This document shows positions 16,141-23,366 of a stretch of 64,000 nucleotides of DNA, in pieces; within the stretch, counting starts at the first letter, position 1; the number at the start of each line of letters is the position of its first letter. The translations under genes were made by a program, and so were the position numbers. The stretch is taken from NCBI RefSeq assembly GCF_042658685.1, contig NZ_JBHSQY010000002.1; one strand, written 5' to 3'. The notes beneath the pieces were generated by a model, which saw only the letters and a program-made list of their open reading frames with translations, had not been told where the DNA came from and searched no databases. This DNA is from Macrococcoides bohemicum (lineage in GTDB: Bacteria; Bacillota; Bacilli; Staphylococcales; Staphylococcaceae).

Positions 16141-16178
16141 AAGAAACTGCAATGAAAGTGCTGCAGTTTCTTTTTTTA
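16141..16178 (+). terminator. Intrinsic terminator of the adh remnant
   Basis: AAGAAACTGCA/TGCAGTTTCTT stem, 10-nt loop, run of seven T. Confidence 0.9.
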
Positions 16179-16286
16179 TTTGTTCCAAAACTCATTTTCT
16201 GCATTGAAAGCTCTGCAATTATTGAATTGCTGCAATTTGCACACAATTTCTTTCCTTTATATGATATGTGGAAAGGAGGGCTTAAA

Positions 16287-17189
16287 ATGTTACTCAAGAC
16301 ACATCATCCATCGCGGTATTTATCATATTTATTAGAAGTTGATCAGCGCATATTCTTTAAGAAAAGAGACTACCTGGCATTATCACATTATAGGAAAGGA
16401 TTAGAAGGTGAAGAAAAGTTTCTTCATCTAATAAGCGATATAGAAAATATTATTATCTTATGGGACATCAGAATAGAAATGCCTGGTGAAATACAATACG
16501 ACTTTATCGTTATAACAGAAGATACTGTATTTCATTTTGATATTAAGAACTTTAGTGGTCGATATGATTATGAAGATGGCATATTTACAAGTGAGAACGG
16601 ATATGTGGAAAAGGATCTTATGTCTTCATTAATGAAGGGACATAAGAAATTGAAACAAATCGTTAAGGAGAATGGTTTTCACTTTAATGTAATTAGTAAG
16701 ATTATATTTATTAATGAGACATTGGACTTAAGGAACTTTCCGGGAAGTAAAGATATAAATTTTCATTTTGATGTACATAAAATAGTGAATCATCTTAAGC
16801 GTTATCAGCATATTAATTCAGAGATGCAGCGTTTTGCAAATATATTGGTCGAACAGCATAAAAATGATTCTGAACATGAGGAGATCAATTACTATGATTT
16901 TGAACGAATGAAAGTCGGGATAAAATGTAGTAAGTGTGGAAAACTAGGGATGAGTCATAAGTTTAAGAAACAATATTTTATTTGTAGCTGTGGTCATAAA
17001 GAGAAGAATAAAGAAGTGATGATAAGAACATTTGATGCCATTGCAGCGATAAAGAAGGGAAGGGCTAAAACGACTGAAATTGCCAAATGGACAGGTTTAA
17101 ATGAAAGGACGATACGATATTTTTTATCGAAGCACTATCAAAAAGTCGGTGAAGCAAGGTCAACTTGTTATATTGAATATGATTTTTAG
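16287..17189 (+). CDS. NERD-domain protein with zinc ribbon and C-terminal HTH
   Basis: 300 aa from ATG 16287 (AAAGGAGGG upstream; the frame opens earlier without a site). Residues about 38-150 are a NERD (nuclease-related) domain: KGLEGEEKFLHLI, EIQYDFIVITEDTVFHFDIKNFSG with the D...D-x-K core of the PD-(D/E)XK-like fold. Residues about 213-236 hold a zinc ribbon, CSKCGKLG and CSCGHKE. The last 50 residues (TTEIAKWTGLNERTIRYFLSKHY) form a helix-turn-helix. The combination suggests a DNA-binding nuclease-like protein; an actual activity is not shown. It stands alone between a terminator and the 62-bp hairpin array. Confidence 0.75.
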   Translation: MLLKTHHPSRYLSYLLEVDQRIFFKKRDYLALSHYRKGLEGEEKFLHLISDIENIIILWDIRIEMPGEIQYDFIVITEDTVFHFDIKNFSGRYDYEDGIFTSENGYVEKDLMSSLMKGHKKLKQIVKENGFHFNVISKIIFINETLDLRNFPGSKDINFHFDVHKIVNHLKRYQHINSEMQRFANILVEQHKNDSEHEEINYYDFERMKVGIKCSKCGKLGMSHKFKKQYFICSCGHKEKNKEVMIRTFDAIAAIKKGRAKTTEIAKWTGLNERTIRYFLSKHYQKVGEARSTCYIEYDF

Positions 17190-17202
17190 GATTTCACCGT
17201 TT

Positions 17203-17425
17203 CATCTTTTCCGATAGTTGGAGAATCCGGAAAAGATCAAGGGTATAAGCATAAAATATAGCCCAACATTTCCGGATACTAAGAGAATCCGGAAAAGATC
17301 AAGGGTATAAGCATAAAATATAGCCCAACATTTCCGGATACTAAGAGAATCCGGAAAAGATGAAGTGCATAAGCATTAAATATGATCCAACATTTCCGGA
17401 TAGTTGGAGAATCCGGAAAAGATGA
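17203..17425 (+). repeat. Array of four hairpins, 62-bp period (family A)
   Basis: The hairpin CTTTTCCGGAT...ATCCGGAAAAG occurs four times; the segment GAGAATCCGGAAAAGAT begins at 17221, 17283, 17345 and 17407, exactly 62 bp apart. The first left arm has lost one G. The linkers of units 1 and 2 are identical, that of unit 3 differs at several bases. The array starts 13 nt after the NERD stop codon. A single copy with perfect 16-bp arms lies at 41213-41251. Confidence 0.9.
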
Positions 17426-17601
17426 AAAACTAATTCAATATATTATTCTATATTATTTTTATTATTTAATATTGTATGATATTTTTTTATAAATTAATAA
17501 ATTATGTTCATTATCATTGTACATTTGTTCTATTTAAAGTGAAATTATTCTCATAAATATTATATGTATTCGGTCATACATATCAAAAGAGGAGATTTAT
17601 A
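17426..17601 (+). other. AT-rich leader of the CAP-protein gene
   Basis: About 176 bp without a gene. It must hold the promoter of the gene at 17602, but no convincing -35/-10 pair stands out in the very AT-rich DNA. TCATTATCATT (17508-17518) and TGAAATTATTCTCA (17540-17553) loosely resemble Fur-box halves; neither is a full match. Confidence 0.3.
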
Positions 17602-18159
17602 ATGAAAAAATTATTATCAGTTTCACTTACAAGTGCAATACTTTTCTCAGGTGTATCTTACGTTGCTCCAAAATCAGCAGATGCTGCAACTAATTCTGAA
17701 TTTAATACGAGTAATAAATTAAGTAACTACCGTTTAAATGTTGAGTTATTAAAACTTATCAATAAAGAAAGAAAAGCAAATGGTGTTGCGCCTATTAAAT
17801 ACATCAGCGATAAAAAGATTAAAACTGGTGCGAATAAAAGAGCAGAAGAAGTAACAAAAGTATTCTCACATTATCGTCCAGATGCCACACTTTATAAAAC
17901 AGCGTTTCCTAAATCTGTTCAACCGATCATTAAAGGTGAGAATGTTATGAAACGTAGCATTAAAAGTACTGAAACAGCTTCTACTGATGAAAAATATTTA
18001 GCAAAGTTAATGTTTAATCAATGGTTACAAACTAATGATCATAAAGAAAATATGTTGCGTAAAACATTCAAAAGAAGTTCTATCGCAATGAAAGTGGCAT
18101 ATGACCTTAACAAACAACGTAATTACTATTATGCGGTACTGATCTTTACTACTAAATAA
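17602..18159 (+). CDS. Secreted CAP (SCP/YkwD-like) domain protein
   Basis: 185 aa. Signal peptide MKKLLSVSLTSAILFSGVSY... with probable cleavage after SADA (about residue 28). The rest is a CAP domain: LLKLINKERKANGVAPIKY (helix 1), the His in VFSHYRPD, the GEN motif in IIKGENVMK, and NDHKENMLRKTFKRS containing the second conserved His. CAP proteins of this YkwD type are extracellular; their biochemical role in Firmicutes is not settled. AGAGGAGA precedes ATG 17602. Monocistronic, closed by a strong terminator. Confidence 0.88.
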   Translation: MKKLLSVSLTSAILFSGVSYVAPKSADAATNSEFNTSNKLSNYRLNVELLKLINKERKANGVAPIKYISDKKIKTGANKRAEEVTKVFSHYRPDATLYKTAFPKSVQPIIKGENVMKRSIKSTETASTDEKYLAKLMFNQWLQTNDHKENMLRKTFKRSSIAMKVAYDLNKQRNYYYAVLIFTTK

Positions 18160-18171
18160 AACGAAAAAATG

Positions 18172-18202
18172 TCCCGCTACAAATTTGTAGCGGGATATTT
18201 TA
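18172..18202. terminator. Bidirectional terminator between CAP and aldA genes
   Basis: Perfect palindrome TCCCGCTACAAA and complement (18172-18195), flanked by A-rich sequence on the left and TATTTTATTTT on the right, so it suits both convergent genes. Confidence 0.9.
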
Positions 18203-18214
18203 TTTTAAACGCTC

Positions 18215-19693
18215 TTATTTATAGATACCTTTTGCTGCATCAGAATAATCGATGTATAAGTTTTTAACTTGTTGATAGTGACGTAAAGTTTCTTTATACG
18301 TTTCACGACCGATACCTGATTTTTTGTAACCACCAAATGGTGATCCAGCCTGGATTTGGTTGTAAGTGTTAATCCAGATACGTCCTGTATCCATTTGATT
18401 AGCTACTTGTAACGCACGGTTAATGTTAGAAGTGAAGATACCACCAGCTAAACCGTAGATTGAATCATTAGCTTTCTCAATTACTTCTTCTTGTGTTTTG
18501 AATTTAGAAACAACAACGACCGGTCCAAAGATTTCTTCTTGCACTAAACGAGATTTGTTGTCATCGAATTCAATAATTGTTGGTGGGAAGAAGAATCCTT
18601 TATCGCGTCCATTGTCCATTAAGCGTTCTCCACCAGTAACAATGTTTAATCCTTCTTGTTTCGCAATTTCAATGTATTCTTCGATTTTATCGATTTGAGC
18701 TTGTCCAGTTTGAGAACCGTAGTGATTGTTTGGATCTAATGGATCACCTACATTGATTTTCTCAAAAGCTTCTTTTAATTTACCAACAAATTCATCATAG
18801 ATGCCTTCTTGAACATAAAGTCTTGAACCAGCTGAACATACTTCACCTTGGTTAAATAAAATACCTAATTGTGCACCTTCGATTGCTTGTTCGATATTAG
18901 CGTCATCAAAGATAATGTTCGCTGATTTACCACCTAACTCTAAAGTTGCTGGTACTAAACGTTCAGCTGCAGCTTTCGCTACACCGTATCCAACTTCAGT
19001 AGATCCTGTAAATGAAACTTTTGCAACGTCTTCATGATTGAAGATTGCATCTCCGGATTCTGAACCTTTACCACTTAATACGTTTAATACACCTTTAGGT
19101 AATACATCTTTGATTAACTCTGCTAAATGTAATAAAGAAAGTGGAGTAGATGATGAAGGCTGAATAACAACAGTGTTACCAGCAGCTAATGCAGGTGCTA
19201 GCTTCCAGGATGCAAGTAACATCGGGAAGTTCCATGCTACTACTGCCCCAACGACACCGATAGGTTCATGACGAATAATACTTAATGTATTTTCAGCTAA
19301 GTCTTTACTCGTTCCTTCATCAGCCATGATTACGCCAGCAAAGTAGCGGAAGTGATCCGCAGCCATTGGAATATCAATATTAGCTGATTCACGGATTGCT
19401 TTACCTGAGTTTATAGATTCAATCATTGCTAAATCATCTTTATTTTCATAAATAATATCTGCAATCTTATTTAATAAGGCAGCACGTTCTGTATTTGTTG
19501 AATATCTCCATGTTTTAAAAGCTTCACCAGCTGCTTTGACAGCTTTATCTACATCACCTGTAGTTGCTTTTGCTATCTTCGCTAATACTTCACCTGTTGC
19601 AGGACTCTTAACTTCTAACGTTTCATTGTTTTCTGCATCAACAAATTCTCCGTTAATAAATAAACCATATTGTTCTTTTAATATGTTACTCAT
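18215..19693 (-). CDS. aldA: NAD(P)-dependent aldehyde dehydrogenase, AldA-like
   Basis: 492 aa from ATG 19693 (AGGAGG upstream). Oxidises aldehydes to carboxylates in the cytoplasm. Motifs: VVAWNFPMLLASWKLAPALA, the Glu active-site segment LELGGKSANI (about residue 257), the catalytic Cys in FNQGEVCSAGSR (about residue 291), and EEIFGPVV. It closely recalls S. aureus AldA, including the GIGRETYKETL... C-terminus. The real substrate is not known from sequence. A minus-strand promoter and a cre-like element lie upstream, so carbon catabolite control is plausible. Confidence 0.88.
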   Translation of the reverse strand: MSNILKEQYGLFINGEFVDAENNETLEVKSPATGEVLAKIAKATTGDVDKAVKAAGEAFKTWRYSTNTERAALLNKIADIIYENKDDLAMIESINSGKAIRESANIDIPMAADHFRYFAGVIMADEGTSKDLAENTLSIIRHEPIGVVGAVVAWNFPMLLASWKLAPALAAGNTVVIQPSSSTPLSLLHLAELIKDVLPKGVLNVLSGKGSESGDAIFNHEDVAKVSFTGSTEVGYGVAKAAAERLVPATLELGGKSANIIFDDANIEQAIEGAQLGILFNQGEVCSAGSRLYVQEGIYDEFVGKLKEAFEKINVGDPLDPNNHYGSQTGQAQIDKIEEYIEIAKQEGLNIVTGGERLMDNGRDKGFFFPPTIIEFDDNKSRLVQEEIFGPVVVVSKFKTQEEVIEKANDSIYGLAGGIFTSNINRALQVANQMDTGRIWINTYNQIQAGSPFGGYKKSGIGRETYKETLRHYQQVKNLYIDYSDAAKGIYK

Positions 19694-19725
19694 GTTTTTT
19701 CCTCCTATATTTAACAATTATTTTA

Positions 19726-19772
19726 ATGATAGTGCTTACATAATTATAAACGATAGTATTTAAATATTGCAA
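19726..19772 (-). promoter_or_regulatory. aldA promoter with a cre-like site
   Basis: On the minus strand TTGCAA (19767-19772) and TATAAT (19743-19748) are 18 bp apart. Just downstream, ATGTAAGCACTATCAT (19726-19741) matches the CcpA cre consensus WTGNAANCGNWNNCWW at all fixed positions but one (A for G in the CG pair). CcpA repression is an inference. Confidence 0.5.
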
Positions 19773-20075
19773 AAAATCAGTTTGTATATTGAAATCAATC
19801 TAATTAAACATCTTATTTATATTAAATTTTGTAATATTTAAACACAAAAAACGATTTAATTTCAATACACAAATGTCTTTAAAGCTTGTCATATCGATGT
19901 TTTACGAATGTTACAACGTCTAAAGCAATTTTGTAACATTGTGTCATAAAACGTATAAGTTTTGTAACAAGTTTATTACAACGTACATTTTGATATTTTT
20001 CGGTGTTATGATTATTTCAAGAAGACGAACAGACAATCAAACTTATAAAAGAAAATTCTGGAGGAAATATATATA
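19773..20075 (+). other. Upstream region of NlpC/P60 gene 1
   Basis: About 300 bp with no gene. It holds many TGTTACA/TGTAACA words between 19905 and 19985, including one full WalR-type box (listed separately), then TATGAT at about 20007 as a possible -10. Nothing else recognisable. Confidence 0.5.
19964..19980 (-). promoter_or_regulatory. WalR-type box upstream of NlpC/P60 gene 1
   Basis: On the minus strand it reads TGTAAT-N5-TGTTAC, matching the published WalR (YycF) consensus TGTWAH-N5-TGTWAH at every position. WalKR controls wall hydrolase genes in staphylococci, which fits the gene 96 nt downstream. Confidence 0.6.
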
Positions 20076-20549
20076 ATGAAAAAATTATTATTAGCAGCAG
20101 TTACATCAGCATTAGTATTCACATCTGTACCAACGCATGACGCAGACGCAGCAACTAAAAAGACAACAACTTATAAATATAAAAAAAATAAAAAGCATAA
20201 AAAATATAATTCATATAATGTAGCATCAGTAGCACGTTCTATCGCAGCAAACAGAGTATACGTATACGGAGCAAACAATCGTTACGCAGTAGATTGTTCA
20301 GCATTTGCACAACAAGTTATGCGTGCTATGGGGAAATCAATCCCTCGTACAACTTATGCACAAATGGCAGCAGGTAAACGTGTTTACAATCCGAGACCTG
20401 GTGATTTAGTATACTTCAACGGTGGAAGCCACGTAGGTGTTTATATTGGTAACGGACGTATGGTAGATGCTTTAAACCCAAGAGCTGGTGTTGGTGAGCG
20501 TTCAATTAAATACTTTTACGGTACAGTTACTGGATATTACAGATTCTAA
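20076..20549 (+). CDS. Secreted NlpC/P60 peptidoglycan endopeptidase 1
   Basis: 157 aa. Signal peptide ends at HDADA (about residue 25). A short Lys/Tyr-rich basic linker (residues 28-48) could bind the anionic wall. The NlpC/P60 domain has Cys74 in AVDCSAFAQQ and His119 in GGSHVGVYIG, with Asn134 (DALNP) as a likely third residue; it should cut peptide stems of peptidoglycan. TGGAGGAAAT gives the start. It shares nearly the whole catalytic domain with the protein at 21842 and each has a WalR-type box, so they are probably co-regulated wall-remodelling enzymes. Confidence 0.88.
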   Translation: MKKLLLAAVTSALVFTSVPTHDADAATKKTTTYKYKKNKKHKKYNSYNVASVARSIAANRVYVYGANNRYAVDCSAFAQQVMRAMGKSIPRTTYAQMAAGKRVYNPRPGDLVYFNGGSHVGVYIGNGRMVDALNPRAGVGERSIKYFYGTVTGYYRF

Positions 20550-20561
20550 TAACTTATATAC

Positions 20562-20595
20562 AAAATACATCACGTAATGTGGTGTATTTTTTTTG
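20562..20595 (+). terminator. Intrinsic terminator after NlpC/P60 gene 1
   Basis: 12-bp arms AAAATACATCAC/GTGGTGTATTTT (one G-T pair), 5-nt loop, continuing T-run. Confidence 0.88.
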
Positions 20596-20641
20596 TTATA
20601 TAAAATTATTGCATTATAATAGAAGGAAAGGAGATTTAACA

Positions 20642-20908
20642 ATGATTTTAAATTATTTAATGTACATATTAATGTTAGCAATGGGGGGATATTTAATTTA
20701 TCTCAGTAAACAAATCGCTAATGCAAATGTAAATACGAAATACAAAAAAGAGAATTATAGAAAATTATATTTATATATGGGATATACATTTATAATATTT
20801 GCAATCATTTCATGTATTACCCGTATGACAGCACCACAATATGAATTTATTATGCCCTTCTCAATGATTATTATATTAGTTGTACTAAATAAAAAGTATA
20901 AGAAGTAA
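20642..20908 (+). CDS. Hypothetical two-span membrane protein
   Basis: 88 aa from ATG 20642 (GGAAAGGAGA upstream). The first hydrophobic segment (about residues 4-22) is followed by a basic loop (TKYKKENYRK); further hydrophobic stretches cover about 46-61 and 69-83, ending in NKKYKK. No family recognised. The GNAT gene begins 5 nt after its stop with no clear ribosome site of its own, so the two are likely translationally coupled. Confidence 0.65.
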   Translation: MILNYLMYILMLAMGGYLIYLSKQIANANVNTKYKKENYRKLYLYMGYTFIIFAIISCITRMTAPQYEFIMPFSMIIILVVLNKKYKK

Positions 20909-20912
20909 TCAT

Positions 20913-21416
20913 ATGCATATTAGACAGGCTACTTTACAAGATTTAAAAGAAATCATGTGCACAACAGAACTTGCCTTTGAAAATGAACCGACGAGAGATA
21001 ATCAGGAACATACATTGGTAGAAGAATTAATGCGATCAGATAGTTATATTACAGAATTAACATTAGTAGCAACAATTGATAATAAGATTGTAGGACATAT
21101 TTTGTATTCAAAAATAAAAATAGATGGATATGATGGTTTTGCGATGGCACCATTATCTGTGCATCCCGATTATCAAAAACAAGTGATAGGTACCGCGTTA
21201 ATGCATTATACCTTGTCAATGATCCAATTATCAGTTCCAGTTGTTATATTAGGTCATCCAAGTTATTACACTAAATTTGGATTTGTAAAAACATCAACAT
21301 ATAATATTAAAGCCCCATTTGAAGTGCCTGATGATGTATTTTTGGTACGAGCATCAGATGAAGTTAAAGAAAAAGGGATTCAGGGGACAGTTATTTATTC
21401 GGAAGTATTTCAGTAA
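20913..21416 (+). CDS. YhbS-like GNAT acetyltransferase
   Basis: 167 aa. The pattern FAMAPLSVHPDYQKQVIGTALMHY is GNAT motif A, with V-I-G-T replacing the usual G-I-G-x; the later VPVVILGHPSYYTKFGFVKT and IKAPFEVPDDVFLV match the YhbS group, whose members end with a small substrate-lid region. Substrate unknown. The start ATG 20913 has only AAGAAG upstream, and coupling to the preceding 88-aa gene is likely. A strong terminator follows. Confidence 0.85.
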   Translation: MHIRQATLQDLKEIMCTTELAFENEPTRDNQEHTLVEELMRSDSYITELTLVATIDNKIVGHILYSKIKIDGYDGFAMAPLSVHPDYQKQVIGTALMHYTLSMIQLSVPVVILGHPSYYTKFGFVKTSTYNIKAPFEVPDDVFLVRASDEVKEKGIQGTVIYSEVFQ

Positions 21417-21496
21417 ATATAATAAAACATAATCAATTTTGCACTAAATAATTATGATCTGGAATAGTAAAAAAAGTAATACCACTAAAAAAGTAT

Positions 21497-21536
21497 AAAA
21501 GCGCACTGTAACAACTATGTTACAGTGCGCTTTTTT
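21497..21536. terminator. Strong intrinsic terminator
   Basis: Perfect 16-bp arms AAAAGCGCACTGTAAC and complement, 6-nt loop, T-run. It closes the 20642-21416 operon. Confidence 0.93.
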
Positions 21537-21841
21537 GAATTAAAGTTTCGTAATATTCTTGGATAATGTTTACAAATTCTATATTAAAAAAACTTCTCTC
21601 TATACTATAGGTATGGGATTTCTGACAAAATTACTAATATTACAGCGTTTGAAAAAATATATCACTTCGTTAACAAAACATTTACATCACACTTTTTCAT
21701 GTTTATCCATGTTATAGTTGGACATGTGATTACGACGACTTGAAATTATGTATCGATATCGAGTTCGACAAAATTGCAAGCGAAATAATTAAATTAAATA
21801 CTATACTAATATATAAACAATTCTTGGAGGAATTAAACATT
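21537..21841 (+). other. Long upstream region of NlpC/P60 gene 2
   Basis: About 305 bp without a gene. It contains the WalR-type box at 21670 and an unusually long leader before GGAGGAATTAAAC and ATG 21842. An open frame runs from 21740 into the gene but has no ribosome site. No riboswitch fold was recognised. Confidence 0.45.
21670..21686 (-). promoter_or_regulatory. WalR-type box upstream of NlpC/P60 gene 2
   Basis: On the minus strand TGTAAA-N5-TGTTAA, a full match to TGTWAH-N5-TGTWAH. Same orientation as the box at 19964 upstream of the paralogue. Confidence 0.6.
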
Positions 21842-22549
21842 ATGAAAAAAACTTTCTTAACTTTAACGACAGCAGCAACAGTAGCAACATTAGTACCAAC
21901 AAACTCAGCAGATGCAGCAGCAGAACTAAGAACTGATATCTATACAACATCAACATATTCAGCACCAGTTCAAACATCAACATATTCAGCACCAGTTCAA
22001 GCATCAACATATTCAGCACCAGTTCAAGCATCAACATATTCAGCACCAACAAATACTTACCATGCATCAGTTGCACAAACTTCAACATCAAATAATACTT
22101 TTAATACTTATAATACTTATAACACAAATAATACAACTTCAAACATTTCTAATAACGCAGTAACTGAAAGTACACGTGTTGTACAAAAAGCACCAACTTC
22201 AGTGGCTGTAAATAATGATGTAGCTTCAGTAGCATTATCAATTGCAGCAGGAAAATCATATGTATATGGGGCAAACTCAGCAACAGCAGTTGACTGTTCA
22301 TCATTTGCGCAACAAGTATTAGCAGCGATGGGTAAATCAATTCCACGTACAACTTATGCTCAAGCAGCAGCTGGTACACAAGTATCAGCACCGCAACCAG
22401 GTGACTTAGTATTCTTTAACAACTACAGTCACGTAGGTGTTTATATCGGTGGCGGACAAATGGTTGATGCGTTAAACCCATCAGCAGGAATCGGCCAACG
22501 TTCAGTATCATTCATCTCTGGATCAGTTGATGGATATTACAGATTCTAA
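21842..22549 (+). CDS. Secreted NlpC/P60 endopeptidase 2 with repeat-rich linker
   Basis: 235 aa from ATG 21842 (TTGGAGG upstream). Signal peptide ends near NSADA (residue 25). Residues 36-69 are four repeats of TSTYSAPVQ, then a Thr/Asn/Tyr-rich stretch to about residue 105. The NlpC/P60 domain (about 125-235) has Cys152 in VDCSSFAQQ and His197 in YSHVGVYIG, and ends DGYYRF as in paralogue 1. The repeat linker takes the place of the short basic linker of paralogue 1 and probably spans the wall. The predicted activity is peptidoglycan stem-peptide cleavage. Confidence 0.88.
   Translation: MKKTFLTLTTAATVATLVPTNSADAAAELRTDIYTTSTYSAPVQTSTYSAPVQASTYSAPVQASTYSAPTNTYHASVAQTSTSNNTFNTYNTYNTNNTTSNISNNAVTESTRVVQKAPTSVAVNNDVASVALSIAAGKSYVYGANSATAVDCSSFAQQVLAAMGKSIPRTTYAQAAAGTQVSAPQPGDLVFFNNYSHVGVYIGGGQMVDALNPSAGIGQRSVSFISGSVDGYYRF
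21947..22048 (+). repeat. 27-bp tandem repeat inside NlpC/P60 gene 2
   Basis: Three complete and one partial 27-bp units encoding TSTYSAPVQ or ASTYSAPVQ. The units are nearly identical at DNA level, which favours copy-number change. Confidence 0.9.
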
Positions 22550-22573
22550 TTAGAACTTAATATTAATTTCTAT

Positions 22574-22610
22574 TATCTCTCACTTGAATATTAGTGAGGG
22601 ATATTTTTTT
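22574..22610 (+). terminator. Intrinsic terminator after NlpC/P60 gene 2
   Basis: TATCTCTCAC/GTGAGGGATA arms (one G-T pair), 10-nt loop, T-run. Confidence 0.88.
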
Positions 22611-22621
22611 GGGGGGAATTT

Positions 22622-22684
22622 GTGTAAAGATATCTTTACACTTGATGTTAATTATTGTATATTATCTGTAAAGATATATTTACA
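22622..22684 (+). promoter_or_regulatory. Promoter with two palindromic operators for the XRE module
   Basis: Operator 1 is a perfect 20-bp palindrome (22622-22641, core TGTAAAGATATCTTTACA). Operator 2 (22667-22684, TGTAAAGATATATTTACA) differs by one base. TTTACA (22635-22640) in operator 1 and TATATT (22658-22663) are 17 bp apart, and operator 2 covers the likely transcription start. The two centres are 44 bp apart, about four helical turns. The XRE protein encoded at 23156 is the obvious candidate ligand. Confidence 0.75.
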
Positions 22685-22706
22685 CTTTTAACAAAGGGGG
22701 ATTATT

Positions 22707-23135
22707 ATGATTGCCAAAAATTTAACGAGAAAAAAGCAAATTAGAAATTCACTGATAGCTTGTTTAGGAATATTAATGAGTAATTATTATATTAATTATT
22801 TTATGTATCCAGAAAAATTGTATGATATAAATGCTTATATGCCAATGTTTATAGGAGCATTAACAGGAACTATTATTGTCTACTTCATATCAAAAAAGAA
22901 ACACCCGGGAAACTTGAATACTAAAGTTACGGATGAGCGAGATGAAATGTTATCAAAGGAATATAATACATTAGTATTTCCTTTTCTATTTTTATACTTA
23001 CCATGTATATTTATGTTGTTAGCATTACCATTTAAAATTGAAAGCATATCTTTTTTTCAACTTTCGATTGTATGGTGGATTTTATTAATGATTTACGCAA
23101 TCGGATATACTATTTTTCATAAAATTAACTCGTAA
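22707..23135 (+). CDS. Four-span membrane protein of a small XRE module (DUF2178-like)
   Basis: 142 aa. Hydrophobic segments at about residues 15-33, 45-61, 88-108 and 116-136, with the central cytoplasmic motif KVTDERDEMLSKEYNT. The T-D-E-R-D-E motif between the second and third segments recalls DUF2178/DUF3796-type proteins that sit beside small XRE regulators in Firmicutes; their function is unknown. AAAGGGGG precedes ATG 22707. First gene of an operon with the XRE regulator and a broken paralogue, under the two-operator promoter. Confidence 0.7.
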   Translation: MIAKNLTRKKQIRNSLIACLGILMSNYYINYFMYPEKLYDINAYMPMFIGALTGTIIVYFISKKKHPGNLNTKVTDERDEMLSKEYNTLVFPFLFLYLPCIFMLLALPFKIESISFFQLSIVWWILLMIYAIGYTIFHKINS

Positions 23136-23155
23136 AATAAGTATTATCTAAGTAG

Positions 23156-23365
23156 GTGATCACCATCGTTATCAATTATATTAAAGAACATCGGACGTCA
23201 CGTAATATTTCTCAGGTTCAAATGGCCAAGGATCTAGATATTACACGCCAAACGATTAACGCAATAGAAAACCATAAATATAACCCAAGTTTAGAACTTG
23301 CTTTAAAGCTTATGCAGTACTTCGATGTACCAATTGATGCGCTATTTAAACTGGAGGAGGAATAA
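23156..23365 (+). CDS. Small XRE-family transcriptional regulator
   Basis: 69 aa if GTG 23156 is the start. Almost the whole protein is one HTH domain: SQVQMAKDLDITRQTINAIENHKYNPSLELALKLMQYFDVPIDALF, typical of the short YozG/YvaO-like regulators paired with membrane proteins. The start is unclear: AGGTGA overlaps GTG 23156 itself and would suit a start around 23165-23168, where the codons are ATC and GTT. It follows the 142-aa gene by 20 nt and is followed one base later by the broken paralogue. Probably autoregulates through the palindromes at 22622-22684. Confidence 0.82.
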   Translation: MITIVINYIKEHRTSRNISQVQMAKDLDITRQTINAIENHKYNPSLELALKLMQYFDVPIDALFKLEEE

Positions 23366-23366
23366 A

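Noticed and set aside
16152..16286. N-terminal extension of the NERD protein
   Set aside because: The extra 45 codons start inside the adh terminator and lack a ribosome site; AAAGGAGGG precedes 16287.
17203..17425. CRISPR array (about 30-bp palindromic repeats with about 32-bp spacers)
   Set aside because: The dimensions fit a CRISPR, but the spacers are copies of one another, there is no leader and no cas gene in the window, and the same hairpin occurs alone as a terminator at 41213.
17508..17553. Fur boxes upstream of the CAP-domain gene
   Set aside because: Only partial, gapped matches to TGATAAT-N-ATTATCA-type sites in very AT-rich DNA, and no iron-related gene nearby.
21840..22391. 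Two leucine-rich minus-strand frames
   Set aside because: They are antisense shadows of the Ser/Ala/Gln-rich NlpC/P60 gene with its repeats; no ribosome sites.
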